Assembly (NCBI RefSeq): GCF_018324685.1
Contig: NZ_AP023354.1
Span: 2,480,001-2,544,000, forward strand
Direction of reading: 5' to 3'
Length of the DNA stretch: 64,000 bases
DNA from: Actinocatenispora sera
GTDB lineage: Bacteria; Actinomycetota; Actinomycetes; Mycobacteriales; Micromonosporaceae
Shown: positions 16,392 to 23,324 of the stretch, piece by piece
Layout of the letters: every line of letters starts with the position of its first letter
How positions within the stretch are numbered: the first letter of the stretch is position 1
Translations under genes and position numbers: made by a program
The notes under the pieces: model-generated
Seen by the model: the letters and a program-made list of their open reading frames with translations, nothing else
The model's database searches: none
What the model was told of the DNA's origin: nothing

Positions 16392-16785
16392 GCCGGACGT
16401 TGTTGCCGGACGGATCCCGGAACGACGTGTCGATCCCGTACGGCTGCGGGGTGGGCGGGTCGTTGAACGACACGCCGCGCGCCGACAGCTCGTCGTAGGT
16501 CGCCTGGCAGTCGTCGGTGGTCAGGAACAGCGTCCCACCGGCACCCTTGGCGACCAGGTCGGCCAGCCGGGCGCTGTCCGCCTCGTCGAGCATCGGCGGT
16601 CCCGGTACCGGCATCAGCACGAGCGACACGTCGTCCTGGCCCACCGGCCCGACGGTCAACCAGCGGAACTGCCAGTCCGGCATGGTGACGTCCGACCGCA
16701 CCTCCCAGCCGAGCTTCTTGGTGTAGAACTCCAGCGCCTCGTCCTGGTCGCGGACCCAGAACTGCACCGAACCGATGGCGATCAT
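16354..16785 (-). CDS. VOC-superfamily (glyoxalase/bleomycin-resistance-like) protein
   Basis: A 143-residue protein with a clear VOC fold: V-Q-F-W-V-R-D-Q-D-E-A-L-E-F-Y-T-K-K-L-G-W opens the first module, and F-R-D-P-S-G-N-N-V-R-L ends the second, supplying a metal-ligand region. Such proteins bind or convert small molecules. GAGGGGG precedes ATG 16785. It follows the AraC-family gene on the same strand with a 48-bp gap containing its own TAGGCT -10-like box. The AraC/VOC pairing is common in actinobacteria and suggests the AraC protein controls it. Confidence 0.88.
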   Translation of the reverse strand: MIAIGSVQFWVRDQDEALEFYTKKLGWEVRSDVTMPDWQFRWLTVGPVGQDDVSLVLMPVPGPPMLDEADSARLADLVAKGAGGTLFLTTDDCQATYDELSARGVSFNDPPTPQPYGIDTSFRDPSGNNVRLTQILDYDESRH

Positions 16786-16833
16786 CGCGTCCCCCTCGTC
16801 GTGGACGGCATCCAGCCGTCGATGGCACCGAGC

Positions 16834-17268
16834 CTAGGGAGCGGTGGGGTGGTCGTCCTCTCGAAACGTGCGGTTCCGCGGCCGGCCGTACGCCTGGGCC
16901 ACGCAGCGCGGGATGTGCACGTACCGCAGCGGGCTGGGGAAGCTGGCCCGGTAGCCGAGCGGGGAGCGGCCGTACATTCGGCGAAAACTGGTACTGAACG
17001 AGCCGACGCTGCCGGCGCCGACCGCGAAGCAGATGTCGGCCACCGACCGGTCCGTGGTGCGCAGCAGCGCGGCGGCCCGCTCCAGCCGCCGGGTCAGCAG
17101 GTACCGGTGCGGCGGCTCGCCGAACGCCCGGGTGAACGCGCGGCTGAAGTGCGCCGGGGACAGGTGTGCCGCGGCGGCCAGGTCGGCCACCGTCAGCGGC
17201 TCGAAGTAGCGCGCGTCGGCAAGATCCTTCGCCGCCAGCAGCCGGCGCGTCCCGTGCGGATCACCCAC
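16834..17268 (-). CDS. AraC-family transcriptional regulator (DNA-binding domain only)
   Basis: A 144-residue protein made almost entirely of the double helix-turn-helix domain of AraC/XylS regulators: L-T-V-A-D-L-A-A-A-A-H-L-S-P-A-H-F-S-R-A-F in the first and V-A-D-I-C-F-A-V-G-A-G-S-V-G-S-F-S-T-S-F-R-R in the second, then G-R-S-P-L-G-Y-R. There is no separate ligand-binding domain, so activity is probably set by level or by a partner. CATACT lies 6 nt before GTG 17268 (leaderless type). The VOC gene follows directly and is the likely target. Confidence 0.88.
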   Translation of the reverse strand: MGDPHGTRRLLAAKDLADARYFEPLTVADLAAAAHLSPAHFSRAFTRAFGEPPHRYLLTRRLERAAALLRTTDRSVADICFAVGAGSVGSFSTSFRRMYGRSPLGYRASFPSPLRYVHIPRCVAQAYGRPRNRTFREDDHPTAP

Positions 17269-17596
17269 TCCGCCAGTATGACGTCACGTTCGGCGGCGAT
17301 GATTCGTCCGGGCGGGGGTGGGGTGCGATGAGCGAGGAGACGCGGATCCGGGCCACCTCGACCGGCCGAACGGACGAACCGCGGGCCGGGATCGATAGGT
17401 TACGGTGAGCATCTGCATTAATCCGGTGAGCGACCACGGCGCGGGTGTCGGCGTCGCCGCGGGAGGGTGCGGCAGCGCCGGCCGGCGGTCCACCCGCGGC
17501 CGGCAGCCACTCCGGTGCCCCGGCGCCGGCGGTACGAGGTGGCGCCTGGAGCCTCGCGGCTGACGCGCAGCGGCGCGGGCGGCGCGAGGCAGGCGG

Positions 17597-17623
17597 ACGG
17601 CCCCGGCGTTGCGCCGGGGCCGT
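17597..17623. terminator. 12-bp perfect hairpin followed by T-run
   Basis: ACGGCCCCGGCG pairs with CGCCGGGGCCGT around TTG, with TTT immediately after. It would terminate rightward transcription, yet I see no rightward gene upstream. It may end an unannotated transcript starting near 17400. Confidence 0.6.
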
Positions 17624-17638
17624 TTCCACGTTCGGCCG

Positions 17639-17726
17639 GCTCGGATCTCGGTGCCGGACGGCCGGCGCGCGGTGAGCTCGGATCTCGGTGGCCGGCGGCG
17701 GGGCGCGGTGAGCTCGGATCTCGGTG
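17639..17726. repeat. three direct repeats around GCTCGGATCTCGGTG
   Basis: The 15-mer occurs at 17639, 17676 and 17712 (spacing 37 and 36 bp), with similar GCC/GGC-rich spacers. The block ends about 20 bp upstream of the likely ABC-F promoter. Confidence 0.7.
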
Positions 17727-17746
17727 GCGGGTGGCCGGGACGCTGT

Positions 17747-17955
17747 TACAGTTGACCGCTGTGTGCCGCGGGCGATCGGAGCCCGGGCCCGACGAGGAGC
17801 GCAGACATGGCGGGTGACGACGACATCTCCGGGTGAGCCCCGGGCGTGATCGACCGACGGCAGGTGTGCGCCGCCGCGGTGATCGCGAGTCGTCCACCTT
17901 CCCGCCGCACCCGGCACCGCGGTGACCGGATGCCTTGCACCCCAAGGATCTGCGC
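17747..17955 (+). promoter_or_regulatory. ABC-F leader with -10 box and two overlapping short upstream ORFs
   Basis: TACAGT (17747-17752) resembles the -10 boxes of this window. Eight nt later GTG 17761 opens an 18-codon frame, VCRGRSEPGPDEERRHGG, ending at 17817. Inside its end, GAGGAG precedes ATG 17807 of a second frame, MAGDDDISG, ending at 17836. Complementary GCCCGGG (17781) and CCCGGGC (17839) segments could form alternative hairpins depending on ribosome position. ABC-F genes of the antibiotic-resistance type are often controlled by such attenuators; here this is inference. Confidence 0.4.
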
Positions 17956-19728
17956 ATGTCCGACGCCTCCGTCGTCTGCACCCAGCTGCACTTCTCCTGG
18001 CCCGACGGCACCGTCGTGTTCGACGAGCTGTCCGCCTCGCTCGGCGCCGGCCGTACCGGCCTGGTCGCGCCGAACGGTGCCGGCAAGAGCACCCTGCTGC
18101 GGCTGATCGCCGGCGAGCTCAGCCCGTCCGCGGGGACCGTGACCGTCTCCGGCGTACTCGGCTACCTGCCACAGAACCTGCCGCTGCGCTCCGATGCGAC
18201 GGTCGCGGAGGTACTGGGCGTCGCGCCGGTGCTCGCCGCGCTGGCCGCGGTGGAGTCCGGCGACGCCAGCGAGGAACACTTCACCACGATCGGCAACGAC
18301 TGGGACGTCGAGGAACGTACCGCCGTCGAGCTGAACCGGCTGGGTCTGGGCGACGTGGCGCTGGACCGGCCGCTGGCCAGCCTGTCCGGCGGGCAGGTCG
18401 TGTCGCTCGGCCTGGTCGCGCAGTTGCTGAAGCGCCCGGACGTGCTGCTGCTCGACGAACCGACCAACAACCTGGATACCGGCGCGCGGCACCGGCTGTA
18501 CGACGTACTGGCGGGGTGGAAGGGCTGCCTGCTCGTGGTCAGCCACGATCGCGCGCTGCTGGACCGGATGGACCGGATCGCGGAGCTGTCCGCCGGCGAG
18601 TTCCGTTCGTACGGCGGGAACTTCACCGACTACGAGCAGGCGGTCGCGGCCGAGCAGGAGGCCGCGCAGCGGGCCGTGCGCAGCGCCGCGCAGGAGGTCA
18701 AGCGGGAGAAGCGGGAGCTGCAGCAGGCCCGGGAACGGGCCGCCCGCCGGGCCGGGAACGCCAGCCGGCACCGCAAGGACGCCGGGCTGGCCCGGATCGT
18801 CGCCGGTGGCCTGCAGCGGCACGCGCAGGAGTCGGCCGGCAAAGCGAACGAGACGCACGCGGCCCGCTTGGGCGAGGCGAAGGCGAAGCTGGACGAGGCG
18901 GGCCGCGCGGTGCGCGACGACACCCGGATCGCGCTGGACCTGCCGGACACCGCGGTACCGGCCGGCCGCACCGTGTTCACCGGCGAGCGGCTGCAGCTGC
19001 GCCGCGGTGGCCGGAACCTGTTCGCCGCGCCGGGCCTGGACCTGACCGTACGGGGTCCCGAACGGATCGCGCTGACCGGCGCCAACGGTACCGGCAAGAC
19101 CACGCTGCTGCGGCTGATCGGCGGCGAGCTGACACCGTCGTACGCCGGCGCGAGCCCGGGTCCGTCGGACGCCGGCGCGAGCCCGGGTCCGTCGGACGCC
19201 GGCGCGAGCCCGGGTCCGTCGGACGCCGGCGCGAGCCCGGGTCCGTCGGACGCCGGCGCGAGCCCGGAATCCGGCGAACCCGGCGCGCCGCCGGTGGTAC
19301 GGCGGGCGGACGGGCGGGTGGCGTACCTGTCGCAGCGGCTCGACCTGCTCGACGAGGACGCGTCGGTACTGGACAACCTGGCCCGGTTCGCGCCCGAGCT
19401 GGCGCCGGAGAAGCGGATGAACCTGTTGGCGCGCTTCCTGTTCCGGGGCGCTCGGGCGCAGCTGCCGGTCGGTGCGTTGTCCGGCGGTGAGCGGTTGCGC
19501 GCGACGCTGGCCTGCGTGCTGTACGCGGAGCCGGCGCCGCACCTGCTGCTGCTCGACGAACCGACCAACAACCTGGATCTGGTCAGCGTGGCCCAGCTGG
19601 TCAGCGCGCTGAACGCCTACCGGGGTGCGTTCGTCGTGGTCAGCCACGACGAACGGTTCCTGGCCGAGATCGGCGTGACCCGTCGCCTGCACCTCGCGGC
19701 CGGCCACCTCACCGACCGCCCGCGTTGA
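17956..19728 (+). CDS. ABC-F family ATPase with a minisatellite insertion in the second nucleotide-binding domain
   Basis: A 590-residue soluble protein with two ATP-binding cassettes and no membrane segments, the ABC-F plan; members act on the ribosome and some give antibiotic resistance. NBD1 has Walker A A-P-N-G-A-G-K-S-T (about 35-43), signature L-S-G-G-Q and L-L-L-D-E-P-T-N-N-L-D. A charged inter-domain linker (about 225-315) follows. NBD2 has G-A-N-G-T-G-K-T-T (about 373-381), L-S-G-G-E and the same Walker B. Between its Walker A and Q-loop lie about 45 extra residues, mostly four copies of D-A-G-A-S-P-G-P-S. AAGGA precedes ATG 17956. A perfect stem-loop ends the gene. Confidence 0.9.
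   Translation: MSDASVVCTQLHFSWPDGTVVFDELSASLGAGRTGLVAPNGAGKSTLLRLIAGELSPSAGTVTVSGVLGYLPQNLPLRSDATVAEVLGVAPVLAALAAVESGDASEEHFTTIGNDWDVEERTAVELNRLGLGDVALDRPLASLSGGQVVSLGLVAQLLKRPDVLLLDEPTNNLDTGARHRLYDVLAGWKGCLLVVSHDRALLDRMDRIAELSAGEFRSYGGNFTDYEQAVAAEQEAAQRAVRSAAQEVKREKRELQQARERAARRAGNASRHRKDAGLARIVAGGLQRHAQESAGKANETHAARLGEAKAKLDEAGRAVRDDTRIALDLPDTAVPAGRTVFTGERLQLRRGGRNLFAAPGLDLTVRGPERIALTGANGTGKTTLLRLIGGELTPSYAGASPGPSDAGASPGPSDAGASPGPSDAGASPGPSDAGASPESGEPGAPPVVRRADGRVAYLSQRLDLLDEDASVLDNLARFAPELAPEKRMNLLARFLFRGARAQLPVGALSGGERLRATLACVLYAEPAPHLLLLDEPTNNLDLVSVAQLVSALNAYRGAFVVVSHDERFLAEIGVTRRLHLAAGHLTDRPR
19144..19267 (+). repeat. 27-bp in-frame minisatellite, four perfect copies plus a partial fifth
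   Basis: Units start at 19144, 19171, 19198 and 19225 and are identical; a 16-base partial copy ends at 19267. Each unit encodes nine residues (A-G-A-S-P-G-P-S-D), so copy-number change would keep the ABC-F reading frame. Confidence 0.95.
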
Positions 19729-19780
19729 TCAAGGGATCGGTACCCGAACGCCCAGGACGGTCGGTCGCGATCCCTTGATC
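19727..19780. terminator. 13-bp perfect stem-loop at ABC-F stop codon
   Basis: GATCAAGGGATCG, overlapping the stop codon, pairs with CGATCCCTTGATC at 19768-19780 across a 28-base loop. Confidence 0.65.
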
Positions 19781-19789
19781 GCCGCCGGC

Positions 19790-19869
19790 CTCCCTTGATC
19801 GACGCGCGATGCCCTTGATCGACGCGCGATGCCCTTGATCGACGCGCGATGTCCTTGATCGACGCGGGA
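19790..19869. repeat. 20-bp tandem repeats ending CCCTTGATC
   Basis: Three units of GACGCGCGATGCCCTTGATC (one base changed in the last) fill 19801-19860, flanked by partial copies. CCCTTGATC occurs five times between 19772 and 19860, counting the terminator arm and one variant copy. The rest of the 313-bp gap to the antiporter start holds a possible TAGACT -10 box at 19952-19957. Confidence 0.85.
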
Positions 19870-20041
19870 AGCCGCCGAGGTCGAGGGTGATGCGGGCGCC
19901 GCGGCCGTGATGGGTTTCGCACAATCGGGCAAGTCAGGCTTTTGCCGCCTTTAGACTGGCCTGCGACGCCGGGGCCGGTCGATCCTCGTGCCGACGGCGA
20001 CACGCCCGCGCTGCCGAGTCGTGGTCGAGGAGGGCGAAGGC

Positions 20042-21253
20042 GTGGCGCTGCTGATCGTGGCCGGCCTCGCGGTGCTGGTGCTGTGGGCGCTGTCCGAGCG
20101 CGGGGTGGAACGGTGTCGGCTGACCGGGCCGATCGTCATGGCCGCGGCCGGTGTCGTGGTCGGGCTGCTGGTCGCCACCGATTTCAACAAGCATCTCAAC
20201 ACCGGGCAGGCGGAGAAGCTGGTCGAGCTGATCCTGGCGCTGCTGCTGTTCGTGGATGCCACCGAGGTGCGCGGCGGGCCGTTCGGCGGTGAGGCCCGGG
20301 TCGTCTCCCGGTTGCTGTTCGTGGCGATGCCGCTGTCGCTGCTCGCGGCGGTGGTGACCGGCGCGTTGCTGCTGCCGGGGGTCTCCGGGCCGGTACTGGT
20401 GGTACTGGCCTGCATCGTGATCCCGACCGACTTCGCACCGGCGTCGCCGATCCTGCGCAATGCCGGGATACCGGCCCGGATCCGGCACATCGTCAACGTG
20501 GAGAGCGGGTACAACGACGGGATCGTCTCGCCGATCTTCGTGTTCGCGCTGTCGCTGGCCGGCGAGCGGGCCCACCTGCATGCGTTCGATGCGTTGCTCG
20601 ACGGGCTGTGGGCGTTCCTGTTCGCGGCCGCCGCCGGGATCGTCGTCGGCGGCGCGGCCGGGATCGTGTTGCGCGCCACCCGACGGGTCGGGTTCGCCTC
20701 GGCCCGGTCGGGCCGGCTGGTGATCGTGCTGATCCCGCTCCTGACCTACGTCGTCGCCACCGGGTTGCAGGCGAACGGATTCGTCGCGGCGTTCATCGCC
20801 GGCATCGTCTACCGGGTGGTCCGCGGCGGTTCCCGGCACGCCGACCTGGATCCGGCCGAGACCGCGTTCGCCGACGACGTGGGTCAGCTGGTCTCGATGG
20901 CGATGTGGTTCGGGTTCGGTGCGGTGGCGGTGCTCGTGTTCGGCAACGGGTTGAAACCGGCGCTGATCCTGTACGGGGTGATCGCGGTCGTCGTGCTGCG
21001 ACTGGTCCCGGTGCTGGTCTCCCTGTTCCGCAGTTCGCTGGCGTGGCGGGAACGGCTCGTGGTCGGGCTGCTCGGCCCGCGCGGTACCGCGTCGATCGTG
21101 TTCGGCTTCCTCGCGTTCAACGAGCTGCCGGCCGGACCGGATCTGCCCCCGCTGTACGCGATGACCGTCGTGGTGCTGCTCAGCATCGCGCTGTACGGCG
21201 TGGCCGCGCCGCCGCTCGCGGTGCGCATCATGCGCGCCCGCGGCGGCGGCTGA
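20042..21253 (+). CDS. Na+(K+)/H+ antiporter, CPA1/NhaP-like
   Basis: A 403-residue protein with about twelve membrane helices. The ion-binding helices carry P-T-D-F-A-P-A-S-P and V-E-S-G-Y-N-D-G, matching the (S/A)-T-D-P and E-S-x-x-N-D-G motifs of CPA1 exchangers. It should exchange protons for sodium or potassium across the cytoplasmic membrane for pH and salt balance. The C-terminal G-P-R-G-T-A-S-I-V-F-G is also typical. GTG 20042 with GAGGAGG about 8 nt upstream is preferred to GTG 19988. No cytosolic regulatory (TrkA-type) domain follows. Confidence 0.88.
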   Translation: MALLIVAGLAVLVLWALSERGVERCRLTGPIVMAAAGVVVGLLVATDFNKHLNTGQAEKLVELILALLLFVDATEVRGGPFGGEARVVSRLLFVAMPLSLLAAVVTGALLLPGVSGPVLVVLACIVIPTDFAPASPILRNAGIPARIRHIVNVESGYNDGIVSPIFVFALSLAGERAHLHAFDALLDGLWAFLFAAAAGIVVGGAAGIVLRATRRVGFASARSGRLVIVLIPLLTYVVATGLQANGFVAAFIAGIVYRVVRGGSRHADLDPAETAFADDVGQLVSMAMWFGFGAVAVLVFGNGLKPALILYGVIAVVVLRLVPVLVSLFRSSLAWRERLVVGLLGPRGTASIVFGFLAFNELPAGPDLPPLYAMTVVVLLSIALYGVAAPPLAVRIMRARGGG

Positions 21254-21261
21254 CAGGGCGG

Positions 21262-21284
21262 CGCCGGGCGGAAGCCGCCCGGCG
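21262..21284. terminator. 10-bp hairpin between convergent genes
   Basis: CGCCGGGCGG pairs perfectly with CCGCCCGGCG around AAG, midway between the antiporter stop and the end of the opposing gene. Confidence 0.65.
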
Positions 21285-21289
21285 GCCGA

Positions 21290-21919
21290 TCAGGCGGGCA
21301 CGATCTCGTTCTCGAACGGGCGCCGGTCGCGGGACCGCTTCAGCTCGAAGAACCCGTCGGTACCCGCGCACAGCAGCACGCCGTCCCACAGCCGGCCGGC
21401 GGCCTCGCCCCGCGGTACCGGCGTGACGACCGGGCCGAAGAACGCCACCAGCCCGTCCGGCCCCGGTACGTGGATGGCCGGGGTACCGAGGTCCTCGCCG
21501 ACCGGTCCCAGCCCGGCCCGGTTCGACTCGACCAGGCCGGCGTCCAGGCCGCTGTCGTCGGCCGCGTCGGCCAGCTCGACCGGCAGCCCAGCCTCGCTCA
21601 GCGCGGCGACGTACAGTTCGCGGCCGAGCGGCTCGCGCTTGCGGTGGATGTGCGCACCGAGCGCGGTGTACAGGCCGCGCAGCGACTCGGCGCCGTGCGC
21701 GCGTTCGGCGGCGAGGCAGATCCGGGCCGGGCCCCAGCCGGCGTCCAGCCACTCCCGGTACCACGGTTCGACCTCGCGGTCGGCGTTGAGGGCGGACAGG
21801 CTGAGGGTGTGGAACAGCACCCGGATGTCCCGGACCTGCTCGACCTCCAGCAGCCAGCGCGACCCGTTCCACGCCCACGGACATTTCGGGTCGAACCACA
21901 TCTCGACGGTGGTACTCAT
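21290..21919 (-). CDS. DsbA-fold protein, mycothiol-dependent nitroreductase (Rv2466c)-like
   Basis: A 209-residue thioredoxin/DsbA-fold protein. W-F-D-P-K-C-P-W-A-W-N-G-S-R-W at residues 8-22 and the later T-P-A-I-H-V-P segment resemble the mycobacterial mycothiol-dependent reductase Rv2466c. Here the active site reads C-P-W-A, so only the first cysteine (C13) is present; the second cysteine of the C-P-W-C form is missing. A mono-thiol mechanism with mycothiol is plausible. AAGGAG precedes ATG 21919. A nested inverted repeat (21970-22020) lies about 50 bp upstream of the start and may be regulatory. Confidence 0.8.
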   Translation of the reverse strand: MSTTVEMWFDPKCPWAWNGSRWLLEVEQVRDIRVLFHTLSLSALNADREVEPWYREWLDAGWGPARICLAAERAHGAESLRGLYTALGAHIHRKREPLGRELYVAALSEAGLPVELADAADDSGLDAGLVESNRAGLGPVGEDLGTPAIHVPGPDGLVAFFGPVVTPVPRGEAAGRLWDGVLLCAGTDGFFELKRSRDRRPFENEIVPA

Positions 21920-21969
21920 CGACTGATCTCCTTGCCTGCCAACGTTCGTCGTCTCGACGGTACGGTCGC

Positions 21970-22020
21970 GGATTGGTTCGGTGACAGGTCCGATCCGCCA
22001 CTAGTCGAGCGGACCAATCC
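21970..22020. promoter_or_regulatory. nested inverted repeat upstream of the DsbA-fold gene
   Basis: GGATTGGT (21970-21977) pairs with ACCAATCC (22013-22020), and GGTCCG (21987-21992) with CGGACC (22010-22015). The arms overlap, so only one pairing can form at a time. It could be an operator for the gene starting at 21919 or a terminator for the gene ending at 22085. Confidence 0.35.
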
Positions 22021-22084
22021 TCGATGAGGGCGGCACGACGGTCAGCGTCTGGCGCTGGCGGCGGACGGCGGGGCTGGTCCGGGA

Positions 22085-23143
22085 TCAGTGGCGGAGCAGC
22101 GGCAGGACGCGGTCGACCGGGAGCGCCTCGATCAGGTGGCCGCGCGCACCGGCGGTAGGCACCCCGGCGAACAGCGAGTCGACCACCGCCTCGGCGGTGG
22201 CCTCGGCGACCGCGGTGAACAGCGCGTCGAACACCGGCCCGTCCTCGGCGAGGACGGTCGTCGTTCGGGTCGGCCCGGCCGGCGCGTGCGGCACCCGGTT
22301 CGCGGTCGCGAACGCCACCGCGTACTCGCCGCTGCCGTGCTGCATCACGCTGCCGCCGCGGGCCAGCCCGACCGCGGCCCGGCGGGCCAGCCGGCCCAGC
22401 TGCCGGGCGTCGGCCGGCGCGTCGGTGGCCAGAACGACGACGCAGGAGCCGGCGCCGCGGGTCCACTCCGGTGCCCGCCGGGCCGGCTCCGGCCGTACCG
22501 TGTCGCCGACCGATACGCCGGCGATGGTCAGCTCCGCCGGCCGGCCGTGGTTGGTGAGCACCAGCGCGCCGATCGTGAACCCGGCGGCCAGCCGGGACGC
22601 CGTGCCGATGCCGCCCTTCCAACCGAAGCAGACCATCCCGGTACCGGCGCCGACCGGCCCCGCGGTGACCGGGCCGGGCGCCGCCGCGGCGAGCGCGCGG
22701 GCCACGTGCTCCGGCCGTACCGACAGGGCGCGGATGTCGTTGAGCCAGCCGTCGTTGCACTCCAGCACCAGCGGGTTGACGGTGCCGGTGCTCACCCCGA
22801 TCTCGTCGTGTCCGGCCAGCGCGTGCCGTACCAGGGCCTCGTGCGCGGCGCCGACCGCGAGCGTGTTGGTCAGCACGATCGGCGTCTCCAGCACGCCCAG
22901 CTCGGCGATCTGGCTCAGCCCGGCCGCCTTGCCGAAGCCGTTGAACACCGCGACGGCGGCCGGGAACTTGTCCCGGAACGCCGAGCCGGGGCCGGGCACC
23001 ACCGCGGTCACCCCGGTCCGCACCGCGTCGCCGGAGTGCAGCGTCTCGTGGCCCACCAGTACCCCGGGCACGTCGGTGATCGCGTTGTGCGTACCGGTCG
23101 GCAGCCCGCCCAGCGCCACCCCGGCCTCCCGCGCCCGGCCCAT
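22085..23143 (-). CDS. P1/S58-family aminopeptidase, DmpA-like
   Basis: A 352-residue N-terminal-nucleophile-type hydrolase. Family marks include N-A-I-T-D-V-P-G-V-L-V-G-H (residues 20-32), N-G-F-G-K, E-x-P-I-x-L-T-N-T and G-x-x-G-T-G-M-V-C-F-G-W-K-G-G-I-G-T-A-S-R. The auto-cleavage site is A-G-S-C-V-V-V-L-A-T-D-A-P, with S233 as predicted new N-terminal nucleophile. DmpA enzymes release N-terminal D- or L-amino acids or beta-peptides and act in the cytoplasm as an alpha/beta complex formed by self-cleavage. It is followed, before the next gene on the same strand, by 31-bp tandem repeats. Confidence 0.88.
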   Translation of the reverse strand: MGRAREAGVALGGLPTGTHNAITDVPGVLVGHETLHSGDAVRTGVTAVVPGPGSAFRDKFPAAVAVFNGFGKAAGLSQIAELGVLETPIVLTNTLAVGAAHEALVRHALAGHDEIGVSTGTVNPLVLECNDGWLNDIRALSVRPEHVARALAAAAPGPVTAGPVGAGTGMVCFGWKGGIGTASRLAAGFTIGALVLTNHGRPAELTIAGVSVGDTVRPEPARRAPEWTRGAGSCVVVLATDAPADARQLGRLARRAAVGLARGGSVMQHGSGEYAVAFATANRVPHAPAGPTRTTTVLAEDGPVFDALFTAVAEATAEAVVDSLFAGVPTAGARGHLIEALPVDRVLPLLRH

Positions 23144-23210
23144 CCCGTACCCCCGCTCGATGGCGACCGTCGCGGCTCGGCGCCGCGACCGAGCGGAAGT
23201 CTAGGGCGTC

Positions 23211-23310
23211 GTCCCGGCTCTGCCCGGACGAGCCGGTGCCCGTCCCGGCTCTGCCCGGACGAGCCGGTGCCCGTCCCGGCTCCGCCCGGACGAGCCGGTG
23301 CCCGTCCGGG
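23211..23310. repeat. 31-bp tandem repeats, three copies plus partial
   Basis: Units start at 23211, 23242 and 23273, with a 7-base partial at 23304. Each contains GTCCCGGCT(C/T)TGCCCGGACG-type sequence and can fold because CCGGCTC and GAGCCGG are complementary. They fill the gap between two minus-strand genes. Confidence 0.9.
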
Positions 23311-23324
23311 CTGGCACCGGTGGA

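Larger units (their letters stand above)
17269..17746. other. GC-rich intergenic region with hairpins and repeats
   Basis: No gene with supporting motifs is visible in this stretch. It contains the divergent promoter side of the AraC gene, a 12-bp perfect hairpin (17597-17623) followed by TTT, and three copies of a repeat around GCTCGGATCTCGGTG (17639-17726). I compared it by eye with common riboswitch cores and found none I could support. Confidence 0.4.

Noticed and set aside
17269-17746. Riboswitch (cyclic-di-AMP, cobalamin or TPP type) in the region before the ABC-F gene
   Set aside because: I compared the hairpin-rich sequence with the conserved cores of these classes by eye and could not find the required invariant segments on either strand; an Infernal search against Rfam would decide.
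19144-23310. CRISPR array
   Set aside because: The repeats at 19144, 19801 and 23211 are head-to-tail tandem repeats without variable spacers, and no cas genes are present.
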